From Amycolatopsis sp. 195334CR (GTDB lineage: Bacteria; Actinomycetota; Actinomycetes; Mycobacteriales; Pseudonocardiaceae), in assembly GCF_017309385.1 (NCBI RefSeq), contig NZ_JAFJMJ010000002.1:1612001-1676000 (forward strand): a DNA stretch of 64,000 nucleotides, in the 5' to 3' direction. The notes below the pieces were generated by a model. It saw only the letters and a program-made list of their open reading frames with translations. It searched no databases and was not told the origin of the DNA. The position numbers and the translations under genes were made by a program. Shown in pieces: positions 44,500 through 53,561 of this stretch; within the stretch, counting starts at the first letter, position 1; the number at the start of each line of letters is the position of its first letter.

Positions 44500-45935
44500 C
44501 GGGGTCCCTCGTTCCTGGTGCGGGGCAGCCGGACGGTGAACCGCGTGCCGCCCGGCGCGCTGGCCAGCGTCACCGTACCGCCGTGCGCGGTGACCAGTGA
44601 ATGCACCACGGACAAGCCCAGCCCGCTGCCGCCGCGCTCCCTGGCCCGCGAGCGGTCGACCCGGTAGAAGCGGTCGAAGATGCGGGCCTGGTCCTCGGCC
44701 GGGATGCCGGGCCCGGTGTCGGCCACCTCCAGCACCGCCTCGGCCGCGGTCGCCCTGGCCACCAGCGTCACCGCGGTGCCCGGCGGGGTGTGCACGGCGG
44801 CGTTGGTCAGCAGGTTGTCCAGCACCTGCCGCAACCGCAGCGGGTCGGCGAACAGCCGGATCGGGCCCGGATCGGTGTCCACGGTCAGCTCGTGGCCGGT
44901 GTGCGCCACGCGGAAGGCGTCGCCGGCGGCGGTGACCAGCTCGGCCAGGTCCAGCTCCTCACCCCGCAGCGGCGCCTCGACCTCGGCGTCGTCGAGCCGC
45001 GCGAGCAGCAGGAGGTCGTCGAGCAGCAGGCTCATCCGGCCCGCTTCCTGGCGCAGCTTCGCCAGGTGCGCCTCGCGCTCGGCGGGTTCGTTGGCCGCCG
45101 CGTACTGGAACAGGTCGGCGTACCCGCGGATCGAGGTCAGCGGGGTGCGCAGTTCGTGCGACGCGTCCGCGATGAACCGGCGCAGCCGCTGCTCGGCCGC
45201 GGTCCGCGCGCCCAGTGACGAGTCGATGTGCGCGAGCATGGTGTTCAGCGCGGTCCGCAGCTCGTCCACCTCGACGCCGCCGCCGGTCCCGGTCGCGCGG
45301 ACCGGCAGGTCGGGGGAGTCGGTGAGGTCGCGCGTGGTGATGTCGTGCGCGGTGCCGGCCATGTCGCTGAGCGGGCGCAGGCCCCGGCGCAGCACGATCC
45401 GGCCGGTGATCACCAGGATCGCCAGCGCCAGGCTGAAGGTGGCCACCTCGACCGCGATCAGCTGCTGCACCGTGCTGTCCAGTTCGGCCTCGGGCGCGGC
45501 GCTGACCAGCACGGTGCCGGTGGCCGGGTCGATCGGGCAGGCCCGCACCCGGAAGTCGCCCTCGCCGCGCAGGTGCACGGTCTGGATGACCTCGGTCTCG
45601 GTGGCCGCCCGCGCCACCCCGGCCAGGTCCTCGACGTCCTGCGGCAGCCGGTCCTCCGGTTTCGGCGTGGCGACGCCGTCCTGGACCACGAAGGCCACCG
45701 AGTACCACGAGTAGAACGGCGTCGGGTCCTTCGCCGGGTACTTGCGCAGCTTCTCGCTCTCGTCGAGCTGGCTGGAGGTGAGCTGGTCGTCGAGCCGGTC
45801 GCGCAGGTAGTCGCGCATGATGCCGACGGTGAGCGCGCCGACCACGGCGAACACGACCAGGGAGAGCGCGGCGAGCGCGAAGGCGAGCCGGGTGCCGAGG
45901 CGGAGCCGGTTCCACGCGCCCAGCCAGCGGCTCAC
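44496..45935 (-). CDS. Sensor histidine kinase (HisKA/HAMP, TcrY/PrrB-like)
   Basis: 479 residues. TM1 is at about 16-40, an extracellular sensor at 41-155, TM2 at ~157-180 and HAMP at ~182-240. The phospho-accepting H260 is in DASHELRTPLTSIRGY. The HATPase has DNLLTNAAVHTP (N-box), VADTGPGIP (G1) and GGSGLGLSVV (G2). The response regulator gene precedes it with a 4-nt overlap. Its sensor domain has no recognised ligand. Confidence 0.95.
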   Translation of the reverse strand: MSRWLGAWNRLRLGTRLAFALAALSLVVFAVVGALTVGIMRDYLRDRLDDQLTSSQLDESEKLRKYPAKDPTPFYSWYSVAFVVQDGVATPKPEDRLPQDVEDLAGVARAATETEVIQTVHLRGEGDFRVRACPIDPATGTVLVSAAPEAELDSTVQQLIAVEVATFSLALAILVITGRIVLRRGLRPLSDMAGTAHDITTRDLTDSPDLPVRATGTGGGVEVDELRTALNTMLAHIDSSLGARTAAEQRLRRFIADASHELRTPLTSIRGYADLFQYAAANEPAEREAHLAKLRQEAGRMSLLLDDLLLLARLDDAEVEAPLRGEELDLAELVTAAGDAFRVAHTGHELTVDTDPGPIRLFADPLRLRQVLDNLLTNAAVHTPPGTAVTLVARATAAEAVLEVADTGPGIPAEDQARIFDRFYRVDRSRARERGGSGLGLSVVHSLVTAHGGTVTLASAPGGTRFTVRLPRTRNEGPR

Positions 45936-46639
45936 CTCGCCGCCTGGCGGACCACGTACCCCACCCCGCGCACGGTGTGGATCAGCGGTTCGGCCTCGGT
46001 GTCGAGCTTGCGCCGCAGGTGCGAGATGACCAGTTCGACCACATTGGACTTGCCGCCGAAGTCGTACTCCCAGACGTGGTCCAGGATCTGCGCCTTGGTC
46101 AGCACGCCGGGGGAGCGGCGCATCAGGTAGCGCAGCAACTCGTACTCGGTGGGGGTGAGCGTGACCAGCCGGTCGCCGCGGCGGACCTCGCGGGTGTCCT
46201 CGTCCAGGCTCAGGTCGGCCACCCGCAGCACCGAGTGCTGCCAGGCCGGGCCGGTGCTGCGCCGCAGGACCGCGCGCAGCCGGGCCATCAGCTCCTCCAC
46301 CGAGAACGGTTTGACCAGGTAGTCGTCCCCGCCCCTGGTCAGCCCGGCGATGCGGTCGGCGGTGCCGTCCTTGGCGGTCAGGAAGACCACCGGCACCATC
46401 GTGCCGGATTCGCGCAGCCGGTCCAGCACGGTGAAGCCGTTGAGATCGGGCAGCATGATGTCCAGCACCACGATGTCGGGGTGGAAGGCCGAGGCCTCGC
46501 GCAGCGCGGCCTCACCGCTGCCCGCGGTGACCGCCTGCCAGCCCTCGTACTTCGCCACCGTCGCCACCAGGTCGGCGATGTGCGGCTCGTCGTCGACGAC
46601 CAGCAGCTTCACCGGGTTGTTCGTGCTCACAGGTGCCAT
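45932..46639 (-). CDS. OmpR-family response regulator
   Basis: 235 residues from ATG 46639; a GTG nine bases later (46630) is an alternative. The receiver has VVDDEPH and the phospho-acceptor D60 (PDIVVLDIMLPDLNG). The winged-helix effector contains LTPTEYELLRYLMRRSPGVLT and LRRKLDTEAEPLIHTVRGVGYV. Cognate to the following kinase. Divergent from the ferric-reductase-like gene 114 bases away, which it may regulate. Confidence 0.95.
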   Translation of the reverse strand: MAPVSTNNPVKLLVVDDEPHIADLVATVAKYEGWQAVTAGSGEAALREASAFHPDIVVLDIMLPDLNGFTVLDRLRESGTMVPVVFLTAKDGTADRIAGLTRGGDDYLVKPFSVEELMARLRAVLRRSTGPAWQHSVLRVADLSLDEDTREVRRGDRLVTLTPTEYELLRYLMRRSPGVLTKAQILDHVWEYDFGGKSNVVELVISHLRRKLDTEAEPLIHTVRGVGYVVRQAAR

Positions 46640-46753
46640 GGTGCGCCACGCCGCCGCCGGAGGCGAGGCGCGGGGGTGGTGCGGCGGGCGACCGACAGGA
46701 TCTCGACAGGTGGCGGATAGGAACGCCTCAGCTTCGCCGCACAGGCTGGGCTC

Positions 46754-48115
46754 ATGGCCGAAGTCACCACAGCCGGACCACCCGCCCTCCGCGGCGTCGC
46801 CGTCCGCCCGCGCACCGCCGCCAGGATCGTGCTGGCCGCCTTCTTCGCCGCGAACGTCGTGGTGGTGACCGCGTTGTTCGCCGCGTCGGGGCCGTCGAGC
46901 AACGCGCTCGTCTCGCTCGGCAGGCTCACCGGGCTCTACGGCGCCCTGCTGATGGCGTTCCAGTTGCTGCTGATCGCCCGGTTGCCCTGGGTGGACCGCA
47001 GGCTCGGCATGGACCGGCTGACCTCGTGGCACCGGCTGCTCGGCTTCGGCCTGGTGTGGACGCTGACCGGGCACGCGGTGTTCATCGTCTTCGGGTACGC
47101 GGCGGTGGAGCACACCGGGCCGATCGACCAGCTCGGCACGCTGATCACCACGATGGAGGACGTGCTGCGCGCGGTGGTCGCGCTGGTGCTGATCCTGGTG
47201 GTCGGCGGCCTGTCCGCCCGGTACGCGCGGCGGCGGCTGGCCTACGAGACCTGGCACTTCGCCCACCTGTACACCTATCTCGCGGTGGTGCTCGCGTTCA
47301 GCCACCAGGTCGCGGTCGGGGAGACCTTTGTGGACTCCCCGGCGGCGCGGGCGTACTGGTGGACGCTGTGGGGTGTGGCGCTCGGCGCGGTGCTCGCCGG
47401 TCGCGTGGTGCTGCCGTTGCGGCGCAACCTCAAGCACCGGTTCCGGGTGTCGGCGGTGGTCCCGGAATCACCGGAGGTGGTGTCGGTGTACATCACCGGC
47501 GAGAAGCTGGACGAGCTGCCGGTGCGGGCGGGGCAGTTCTTCCTGTGGCGCTTCCTCAGCCGGGACCGGTGGTGGCAGGCGAACCCGTTCTCGCTGTCCG
47601 CCGCGCCCGACGGCCGGTCGCTGCGGCTGACCGTGAAGGCGGTCGGGCAGGGCAGCGCCGGGCTGCGCGGACTGCGGCCGGGGACGCGCGTGTTCGCCGA
47701 AGGGCCCTACGGCGCGTTCACCACCGCGCACCAGACCCGCGGCAACGCCCTGCTGATCGCGGGCGGCGTCGGCATCACGCCGATCCGCGCGCTGCTCGAG
47801 GAGATCAGCGGGCACGTGGTGCTGCTCTACCGCGTCCGGTCCGAAGCCGACGCGGTGCTGATGGCGGAGCTGACCGCGATCGCCCGCACCCGGGGCGCGG
47901 TGCTGCGGCTGCTCACCGGTCCGTCCGATCAGGACGGTCCGGACGGGCCGGTGCTCGGGCCGCGGAACCTGGCCGCGCTGGTGCCCGACGTCGCCGACCG
48001 GGACGTGTTCGTCTGCGGTCCGCCCGGGATGACCCAGGCCGCCGTGCGCGGCCTGAAGGAGCTGGGCCTGCCCGCGGCCCAGGTGCACGCCGAGCGGTTC
48101 AGCCTGGCCGGTTGA
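46754..48115 (+). CDS. Ferric-reductase-like transmembrane flavocytochrome oxidoreductase
   Basis: 453 residues. About six membrane helices over residues ~20-225 carry paired histidines suitable for heme (SWHRLLGFGLVWTLTGHAV, WHFAHLYTYLAVVLAFSHQ). A cytosolic FAD-binding domain (RAGQFFLWRFLSRD, WQANPFSLSAAPDG) and an NAD(P)-binding domain (LIAGGVGITPIRALLEE, FVCGPPGMTQAAVRGL) follow. It should pass electrons from NAD(P)H across the membrane. The adjacent FMN-binding protein and ApbE suggest that the acceptor is a flavinylated extracytosolic protein. Confidence 0.92.
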   Translation: MAEVTTAGPPALRGVAVRPRTAARIVLAAFFAANVVVVTALFAASGPSSNALVSLGRLTGLYGALLMAFQLLLIARLPWVDRRLGMDRLTSWHRLLGFGLVWTLTGHAVFIVFGYAAVEHTGPIDQLGTLITTMEDVLRAVVALVLILVVGGLSARYARRRLAYETWHFAHLYTYLAVVLAFSHQVAVGETFVDSPAARAYWWTLWGVALGAVLAGRVVLPLRRNLKHRFRVSAVVPESPEVVSVYITGEKLDELPVRAGQFFLWRFLSRDRWWQANPFSLSAAPDGRSLRLTVKAVGQGSAGLRGLRPGTRVFAEGPYGAFTTAHQTRGNALLIAGGVGITPIRALLEEISGHVVLLYRVRSEADAVLMAELTAIARTRGAVLRLLTGPSDQDGPDGPVLGPRNLAALVPDVADRDVFVCGPPGMTQAAVRGLKELGLPAAQVHAERFSLAG

Positions 48116-48123
48116 GGAGAGAG

Positions 48124-48531
48124 ATGAAGAAGACCATCCCGATTTTGCTGCTCACCGCCGGTGGTTTCGTCTGGTTGTGGCAGTACGAGCCGACCCCGCA
48201 CGCCGAGACGGCCGTGGTGGCGCAGCCGCCCGCCGCGTCCGCGCCCGCGCCGGCGGCCGGTGCCGACACCCGGACGCTGACCGGGACCGAGGTCGCGGCC
48301 GGGCGCCACGGCATCGTCCAGGTGCAGGTGCTGCTGACCAACGGGTCGATAACAGACGTGCGGGTGCTGCGCGCGCCGGACACCAATCCCACCGAGAACG
48401 CGTTGCCCACGTTGAGGGAGGAAGCGCTGACCGCGCAGAGCGCGGACATCGACACGGTCTCCGGGGCGACGATGACCAGTGAGGCCTACGCCGAGTCGCT
48501 GCAGGCGGCTCTCGACGGGAAGGGTGCCTGA
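48124..48531 (+). CDS. FMN-binding domain protein, flavinylation substrate
   Basis: 135 residues from ATG 48124 behind GAGGAGAG. An N-terminal signal or anchor helix (TIPILLLTAGGFVWLW), a Pro/Ala-rich linker, and an FMN_bind domain (VQVQVLLTNGSITDVRVLRA). The covalent FMN site is DTVSGATMTSEAY, with T116 as the expected flavinylated residue. ApbE, encoded next with a one-base overlap, would attach the FMN. It likely carries electrons outside the membrane. Confidence 0.92.
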   Translation: MKKTIPILLLTAGGFVWLWQYEPTPHAETAVVAQPPAASAPAPAAGADTRTLTGTEVAAGRHGIVQVQVLLTNGSITDVRVLRAPDTNPTENALPTLREEALTAQSADIDTVSGATMTSEAYAESLQAALDGKGA

Positions 48532-49271
48532 TGCTGGGCAATCCACGGCGGGTCGAGCACATCATGGGCTTCCCGATCTCGATCGACGTCCGCGCCACCA
48601 CCAGCCCGCTCGGGCCGGCCGTCGACCACGCCTTCGACTGGCTGCGGGAGGTCGACGCGCGGTTCAGCCCGTTCCGCGAGGACAGCGAGGTGAGCAGGCT
48701 CAACCGCGCCGAGCTGACCCCGGCCGAGCTGAGCGAGGACTTCATCGAGGTGCTGGCGGTGTGCCGCCGGTACGAGGAACGCAGCGGCGGCGCGTTCAGC
48801 GTCCGCCTGCCGGGGCGCGGGGTGGACCCGTGCGCGGTGGTCAAGGGCTGGGCGGTGCAGCGGGCCGCCGAGGCGCTGATGGACGCCGGGGCCCGGCGCT
48901 TCTGCGTCAACGCCGGTGGTGACGTGGTGGCCGCGGGCGGTCCGTGGCGGGTCGGGGTCCGGCACCCGGAGCGGATCGACCAGCTGTGCGCGGTGCTGGA
49001 CGTCGAGGACGCCGCGGTGGCCACCTCGGGCCGGTACGAACGCGGGAACCACATCTACGACGGCCGCACCGGCGAACCGGCGACCGGGCTGAAGAGCATC
49101 ACCGTGGTCGCCGACACGCTGACCATCGCCGACACCACCGCCACCGCCGCCTTCGCGCTGGGCGCCGACGGCCCCGAATGGGCTGCCGCGCAACCGGGCT
49201 GCGAGGTGTTCGCGGTCACCGCGGACAACCGCGTCTTCCGGTCGGAGAACCTGCCGCTCGTCCGGAGCTGA
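48531..49271 (+). CDS. apbE: FAD:protein FMN transferase (ApbE)
   Basis: 246 residues from ATG 48531 (TGATG overlap). Core motifs: [75 protein letters not shown] and the C-terminal Mg/FAD ligand region [17 protein letters not shown]. It attaches FMN to Ser/Thr of the SGAT motif in the neighbouring FMN-binding protein. No Sec signal is obvious, which leaves the cell compartment open. Confidence 0.94.
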   Translation: MLGNPRRVEHIMGFPISIDVRATTSPLGPAVDHAFDWLREVDARFSPFREDSEVSRLNRAELTPAELSEDFIEVLAVCRRYEERSGGAFSVRLPGRGVDPCAVVKGWAVQRAAEALMDAGARRFCVNAGGDVVAAGGPWRVGVRHPERIDQLCAVLDVEDAAVATSGRYERGNHIYDGRTGEPATGLKSITVVADTLTIADTTATAAFALGADGPEWAAAQPGCEVFAVTADNRVFRSENLPLVRS

Positions 49272-49330
49272 CCCGTCTGCTGTCAGCGAATCCCCTGGCC
49301 GGGCGGTGCTCCGGGTGCTTGTGTGTCGGG

Positions 49331-50317
49331 GTGGAGATCTTGGTGCTCGGCGGAACGGCGTGGGTGGCCCGAGAGCTGTCTCGGCAGGCGATCGACCGGG
49401 GCCACCGGGTGACCTGCCTCGCGCGTGGCGAGAGCGGGGAAGTCGCGGAAGGAGCGACACTGGTCGCCGCCGATCGGCGTGACCCGTCGGCCTACGAGCC
49501 CCTGCTCGACCGGGCGTGGGACGCCGTCGTCGAGGTGTCGTGGCAGCCGGCCTTCGTCCGTGGCGCGCTCGACGCACTGGGCGGCAAGGCCGGGCACTGG
49601 GTGTACGTCTCGTCCGCCAACGCCTACGCCTCGCACGGCACACCGGGGGCGGACGAGTCCGCGCCCCTGCTCGCCCCGACCGACCGGAGCGAGGTCGACC
49701 GCGAGCTGTACGGCGAGGCGAAGGTCGCCTGCGAACAGGCGTCGGCGGACGCGGTGGGCGACCGGCTCCTCGTCGCGCGAGCCGGGCTCATCGGCGGCCC
49801 TGGTGATCACACCGGGCGCTCCGGTTACTGGGCCGCCCGTGCCGCCCGCGATCAGCACGGGCCGATGCTGGTCCCGGACACCCCGGCCGTGCCCACCCAG
49901 GCGGTCGACGTGCGGGACCTCACCTCCTGGCTGCTCGACGCCGCGGAGATGGGCACCACCGGCACGTTCAACGCGGTCGGCCCGGGCGTGCCGTTCGGGG
50001 AGTGGATCGAGCTGTCCCGTGCCGCCGGCGGGCACACCGGCCCGGTGGTCACCGCGGACCCGGCGTGGCTGCTCGCCCAGGGCGTGGCCCAGTACATGGG
50101 GCCTGAATCGCTGGCGATGTGGCTGGTGGAGCCGGGCTGGGAAGGGTGGTCGGCCCGGGACGGATCCGCGGCGGTCGCCGCGGGACTGCGTCACCGGCCT
50201 CGGGCGGACATGCTGGCCGACACGCTGCGCTGGGAACGCGAGCAGGGCCTGGACCGGGAAAGGCACACGGGCCTCAGCGCGCGCCGGGAGCGGGAATTGC
50301 TCGACGCTCTCGGCTGA
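49331..50317 (+). CDS. NAD-dependent epimerase/dehydratase-like protein
   Basis: 328 residues from GTG 49331 ([20 protein letters not shown]). A Rossmann fold with the nucleotide-binding GGTAWVA and a [14 protein letters not shown] segment, in which the SDR catalytic Ser/Tyr positions may be preserved. [20 protein letters not shown] spacing supplies a Tyr-x3-Lys motif (YGEAK). Probably an atypical extended SDR acting as a reductase or epimerase. Substrate unknown; no pathway genes are adjacent. Confidence 0.85.
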   Translation: MEILVLGGTAWVARELSRQAIDRGHRVTCLARGESGEVAEGATLVAADRRDPSAYEPLLDRAWDAVVEVSWQPAFVRGALDALGGKAGHWVYVSSANAYASHGTPGADESAPLLAPTDRSEVDRELYGEAKVACEQASADAVGDRLLVARAGLIGGPGDHTGRSGYWAARAARDQHGPMLVPDTPAVPTQAVDVRDLTSWLLDAAEMGTTGTFNAVGPGVPFGEWIELSRAAGGHTGPVVTADPAWLLAQGVAQYMGPESLAMWLVEPGWEGWSARDGSAAVAAGLRHRPRADMLADTLRWEREQGLDRERHTGLSARRERELLDALG

Positions 50318-50422
50318 GCGCGCCGGTTGGAAATAGCTTCTTCGGGCCGCTTTCCGGTGTCGTAACACCGGTTCTACTGTGCCGACTTCCTCCGTGTGCC
50401 GCAGTAAACGGAGGTGTTCGCG

Positions 50423-51094
50423 GTGGAGAACTGGCGTCCGGAACAGCAGAATTGGCAATTCCCGCGGCCCGCGCCGCCACCGCCTGAATCGGGCTGGACG
50501 GCCGGGATGAAATCGCTCACCGCGGTGGTCATCACGCTGGTGGTCGGCCTGCTGGTGGCGCTGACCGTGGTGCTCGCCCGGCAGGCGCGCCCGGACGTGG
50601 TGGTGGGTGCGGCCGAGGAATACCCGGTCTACGTGGCACCGCCGACGGTGACCGTGCCGGAATACGTCGTGCCACCGGCGAGCACGGTGACCCAATCGCC
50701 GCCCGCCACCACGGAATCGGCGTTGTCCTTGCTGCAACGGCAGATCGTGGCGGACCGGACCGCGGTTTCCGCGCTGGTCGGTTCGTGGGTTCCGCAGCTT
50801 TCGGCGAAACAGGTCGGGCTGGTGGTGCGCGGGGAAACCTTCGACCACCGCCGGATCTGGCACGACTACCTGGCGAGCAAACAACGGTATCCGAGCGCGC
50901 TGCTGCTGTGGTCCGGCGATTTCAGCAGTTTCAAGCACCCCGATTTCTGGATCACCGTGGTGCCGGAGCGGTTCAGCACCGGTGAGGCGGCGAACGGCTG
51001 GTGCGTGGACCAGGGGATCGGCAAGGACGACTGCTACGCCAAACGGCTGACGCACAGCGGCGGGTACGAGGGAAATACACTGGTCCGCAAATGA
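50423..51094 (+). CDS. Membrane-anchored protein of unknown function
   Basis: 223 residues from GTG 50423, placed 7 bases after GGAGGT; a GTG at 50414 overlaps that ribosome-binding site. A Pro/Trp/Gln-rich cytosolic N-terminus is followed by one membrane helix (LTAVVITLVVGLLVALTVVL), then a Pro/Val/Thr linker and an extracellular domain of ~120 residues with two Cys and SAKQVGLVVRGETFDHRRIW. The extracellular domain resembles the SPOR-like or ligand-binding domains attached to actinomycete cell-wall proteins. ATGA overlap couples it to the GH3 gene. Confidence 0.75.
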   Translation: MENWRPEQQNWQFPRPAPPPPESGWTAGMKSLTAVVITLVVGLLVALTVVLARQARPDVVVGAAEEYPVYVAPPTVTVPEYVVPPASTVTQSPPATTESALSLLQRQIVADRTAVSALVGSWVPQLSAKQVGLVVRGETFDHRRIWHDYLASKQRYPSALLLWSGDFSSFKHPDFWITVVPERFSTGEAANGWCVDQGIGKDDCYAKRLTHSGGYEGNTLVRK

Positions 51095-52269
51095 CACGTG
51101 CTGGTACCCGGGCCTGGCTGCTCTCGCTGACGGCGGGAGCGGCTGTGTGCGCGGTCATCGTGGCCGCGGTGAACACCCCTGCCCCCGCCCGCCAACCTGC
51201 GGAAACCCCGCCGGCCGACGCCCCGCGCGCGGCGGCCGCGCCGGAGAGCCCGGCCACCACGCCGGCTCCCGCCGGACCCGCCTGCGCGGACCTCGCCGCC
51301 GGGCTCAGCGAACGCGACCAGCTGGCCCAGCTGCTGATGGTCGGCGTGGACCCCGCCGACGAGACCAACGCGATCGAGGTGGTCCGCGACGACCACGTGG
51401 GCGGCATCTTCGTCGGCGGCAGCGTCACGCGCCTGCTCACCGGGAGCCGCCTGGACCCGGTGCACGCGGCCTCGAAGCACCCGCTGCTGGTCGCGGTGGA
51501 CGACGAAGGCGGCCGGGTCCAGCGGATCGACGAACTCGACGGCGACCTGCCGAGCGCCCGCGACCTCGCGGCCACCGCCAGCCCGGAGCAGGTCCGCGCC
51601 CTCGGTGCCGACCGCGGCCGGAAGCTGAAGGACCGCGGGGTGACGATCAACCTGGCGCCCGTCGCCGACCTCAGCGACGCGGCGGCGAACTCGGTGATCG
51701 GGGACCGTTCCTACAGCCCCGACCCGGCCGTGGCGACGCGGTACGCGGGTGCCTTCGCCGACGGGCTGGCCGAAGCCGGTGTGCTCCCGGTGCTCAAGCA
51801 CTTCCCCGGCCACGGCCGCGCTGAGGGCGACTCGCACAAGGGCCTGGTGCGCACGCCGCCCCTGGGTGAGCTGAAGAAGAGCGATCTCCTGCCGTACGCG
51901 AACCTGCTGCAGCGCGGCGCGCCCGCGGTGATGCTCGGCCACCTCGACGTGCCCGGGCTGACCAGGGGCGAGGCGGCGTCGGTCAGCCCGGCGGCGTATC
52001 GGCTGCTCCGGCAGGACTACGGTTTCGACGGCGTCGCGATGACCGACGACCTGGGCGCGATGCGGGCGATCACCGACCGCTACGGCCTGCCCGACGCGGT
52101 GCTCGCCGCGCTGACCGCGGGCGCGGACATCGCCCTCTGGTCCGGCCACGACGCGCCGGGCCCGGTGCTGACCAGACTGCAGAAGGCGAAGGCTTCCGGT
52201 GAACTGCCCGCGGACCGCGTCGCCGAGGCGCTCGACCGGGTGCTCCGCCTGCGCACGGGGTGCCGCTAG
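51091..52269 (+). CDS. Secreted GH3 beta-N-acetylhexosaminidase (NagZ/LpqI-like)
   Basis: 392 residues from ATG 51091 (ATGA overlap). N-terminal membrane helix or signal (AWLLSLTAGAAVCAVIVAAV), then a Pro/Ala linker and a single GH3 barrel: VAVDDEGGRVQRI, LAPVADLSDAAANSVIGDRSY, KHFPGHGRAEGDSHKGL (the Asp-His acid/base loop of the NagZ subgroup) and GVAMTDDLGAMRAI with the nucleophile Asp. It should remove GlcNAc from peptidoglycan or chitin fragments outside the membrane. Coupled to the preceding membrane protein. Confidence 0.92.
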   Translation: MTRAGTRAWLLSLTAGAAVCAVIVAAVNTPAPARQPAETPPADAPRAAAAPESPATTPAPAGPACADLAAGLSERDQLAQLLMVGVDPADETNAIEVVRDDHVGGIFVGGSVTRLLTGSRLDPVHAASKHPLLVAVDDEGGRVQRIDELDGDLPSARDLAATASPEQVRALGADRGRKLKDRGVTINLAPVADLSDAAANSVIGDRSYSPDPAVATRYAGAFADGLAEAGVLPVLKHFPGHGRAEGDSHKGLVRTPPLGELKKSDLLPYANLLQRGAPAVMLGHLDVPGLTRGEAASVSPAAYRLLRQDYGFDGVAMTDDLGAMRAITDRYGLPDAVLAALTAGADIALWSGHDAPGPVLTRLQKAKASGELPADRVAEALDRVLRLRTGCR

Positions 52270-52294
52270 GGAACGGCACCCCGCGCCGGGCGGT

Positions 52295-52354
52295 TCAGGC
52301 GCTGAACGCGGTCAGCCAGGTGACGATCAGTTCGAGCACGAAGTGGGTCTGCAC
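52295..52354 (-). CDS. Candidate 19-residue peptide with strong ribosome-binding site
   Basis: GTG 52354 to TGA 52295 encodes VQTHFVLELIVTWLTAFSA, a hydrophobic, probably helical peptide. A near-perfect AAAGGAGGTGG lies 8 bases before the GTG (GGAGG to start), stronger than at most genes in this window. It is too short for normal gene finders. It could be a leader peptide, small membrane peptide or toxin-like sORF; coding needs proof. The upstream part of the 350-base gap 52270-52618 is less GC-rich and should hold its promoter, but no clear box was found. Confidence 0.45.
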   Translation of the reverse strand: MQTHFVLELIVTWLTAFSA

Positions 52355-52618
52355 GGCGGCCACCTCCTTTCCGTGTGGGATTCGCGTCGGCGGGCAGAAT
52401 GGAACCGCCGACCCTTCGTCGATTGATTCGGATTTATTTCTCGAATTTCTCCGAACCGGAATCAAGAATGCCGGTGCATGTCGCGCGCTGATAGTGGTTG
52501 CCTGTTTCCTCCCTGCACGGGAAACGGGAAACGCGGCCGACGGGGTGGTTTGGCCTTGCGCGCGCAGGGCGGCCCGGCCAGGCTTGCATGGGTGGTGGAG
52601 GTTCGCGGAGGTGAGTTG

Positions 52619-53557
52619 GTGAGTGCGCTCGTCGAGGAGTTGAAATCGCTGCGCAAGGGGCGCGGGGTTCTCGCGAACCCGATCAGCGACCGGATCGGGC
52701 CGGAACTCTCGGCGCGGTCCGGGATCGACCCCGGTGACAGGTCGGCGCAGCGCAGGGAAAAGATCGTCGCCCTGCTCGGGGTCTCCATCGCATCGCTGCC
52801 GGACGATCTCGGTGCCCTGCTGCGCCTGGCGTTCGCGCTGGACCCCAGTGCGCGGCTGCCCTTCTACCAGCAGCGGATGGACGTGGCCGCCGCACGGCTG
52901 GGATGCGAGCGAAGAACGGTCCGCCGTCGCGTGGACGAGGGCATCGCCCACCTCGCCGAGGTGCTGGACGACGTGCCCGCGGCGGAACCGCGGGTGGCGT
53001 CGACGGTGCCCCGGCTGGACTGGTACACCCAGGAGTTGCGCACTTTCGTGAACCTGGACCTGCCGGTGCCGGAGGCGTTCGAGATCCGGCGGGTGATTGC
53101 GGAACGGGACGACCTTCGCACTCTGGACCTGGCGTTCACCGTGACAGCCTCAGCGGACCGCCCTGAGATCGACGTTTTCGGCGGAGGACGGCTGCTCGAC
53201 ACCCGGCAGCAGGCGGCCGACCGGATCGGGTTCGCCCTCGAACTGCCGGAGGCGCTGGGCCAAGGACAGGCACACGTGTTCGTGCTCCGGTTCCGGGTGA
53301 GCGCCGAGGCGATGGTCAAGCCGCACTACGTGTGCGTGCCGAAGCAGCGTTGCGATCGCTTCGACCTGCGGGTGCGGTTCGGCACGGGCCGCGTTCCGCC
53401 GGAGATCTGGCGGCTCTCCGGCCGATTCCAGCGCGACCTCGACGACCCGGTGGCGACCGGTGAGCCCGCGGAACCCGATTCCGTGGGCGAGATACACGCG
53501 GAGTTCCGAGGGCTCATGCCGGGACTCGCCTACGGATTTCGCTGGCGTGAGACCTGA
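52619..53557 (+). CDS. HTH-type transcriptional regulator, actinomycete-specific type
   Basis: 312 residues from GTG 52619, with GGAGG 7 bases upstream. The N-terminus LVEELKSLRKGRGVLANPIS plus ISDRIGPELSARSGID matches a widespread uncharacterised actinomycete family. An HTH-like segment ARLGCERRTVRRRVDEGIAHLAEVL follows at about residue 95. The C-terminal half (residues ~130-312) is beta-rich with no recognised fold. It is convergent with the end of the TIR/TerY-P-like operon and could be part of that locus. Confidence 0.7.
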   Translation: MSALVEELKSLRKGRGVLANPISDRIGPELSARSGIDPGDRSAQRREKIVALLGVSIASLPDDLGALLRLAFALDPSARLPFYQQRMDVAAARLGCERRTVRRRVDEGIAHLAEVLDDVPAAEPRVASTVPRLDWYTQELRTFVNLDLPVPEAFEIRRVIAERDDLRTLDLAFTVTASADRPEIDVFGGGRLLDTRQQAADRIGFALELPEALGQGQAHVFVLRFRVSAEAMVKPHYVCVPKQRCDRFDLRVRFGTGRVPPEIWRLSGRFQRDLDDPVATGEPAEPDSVGEIHAEFRGLMPGLAYGFRWRET

Positions 53558-53561
53558 CCGA

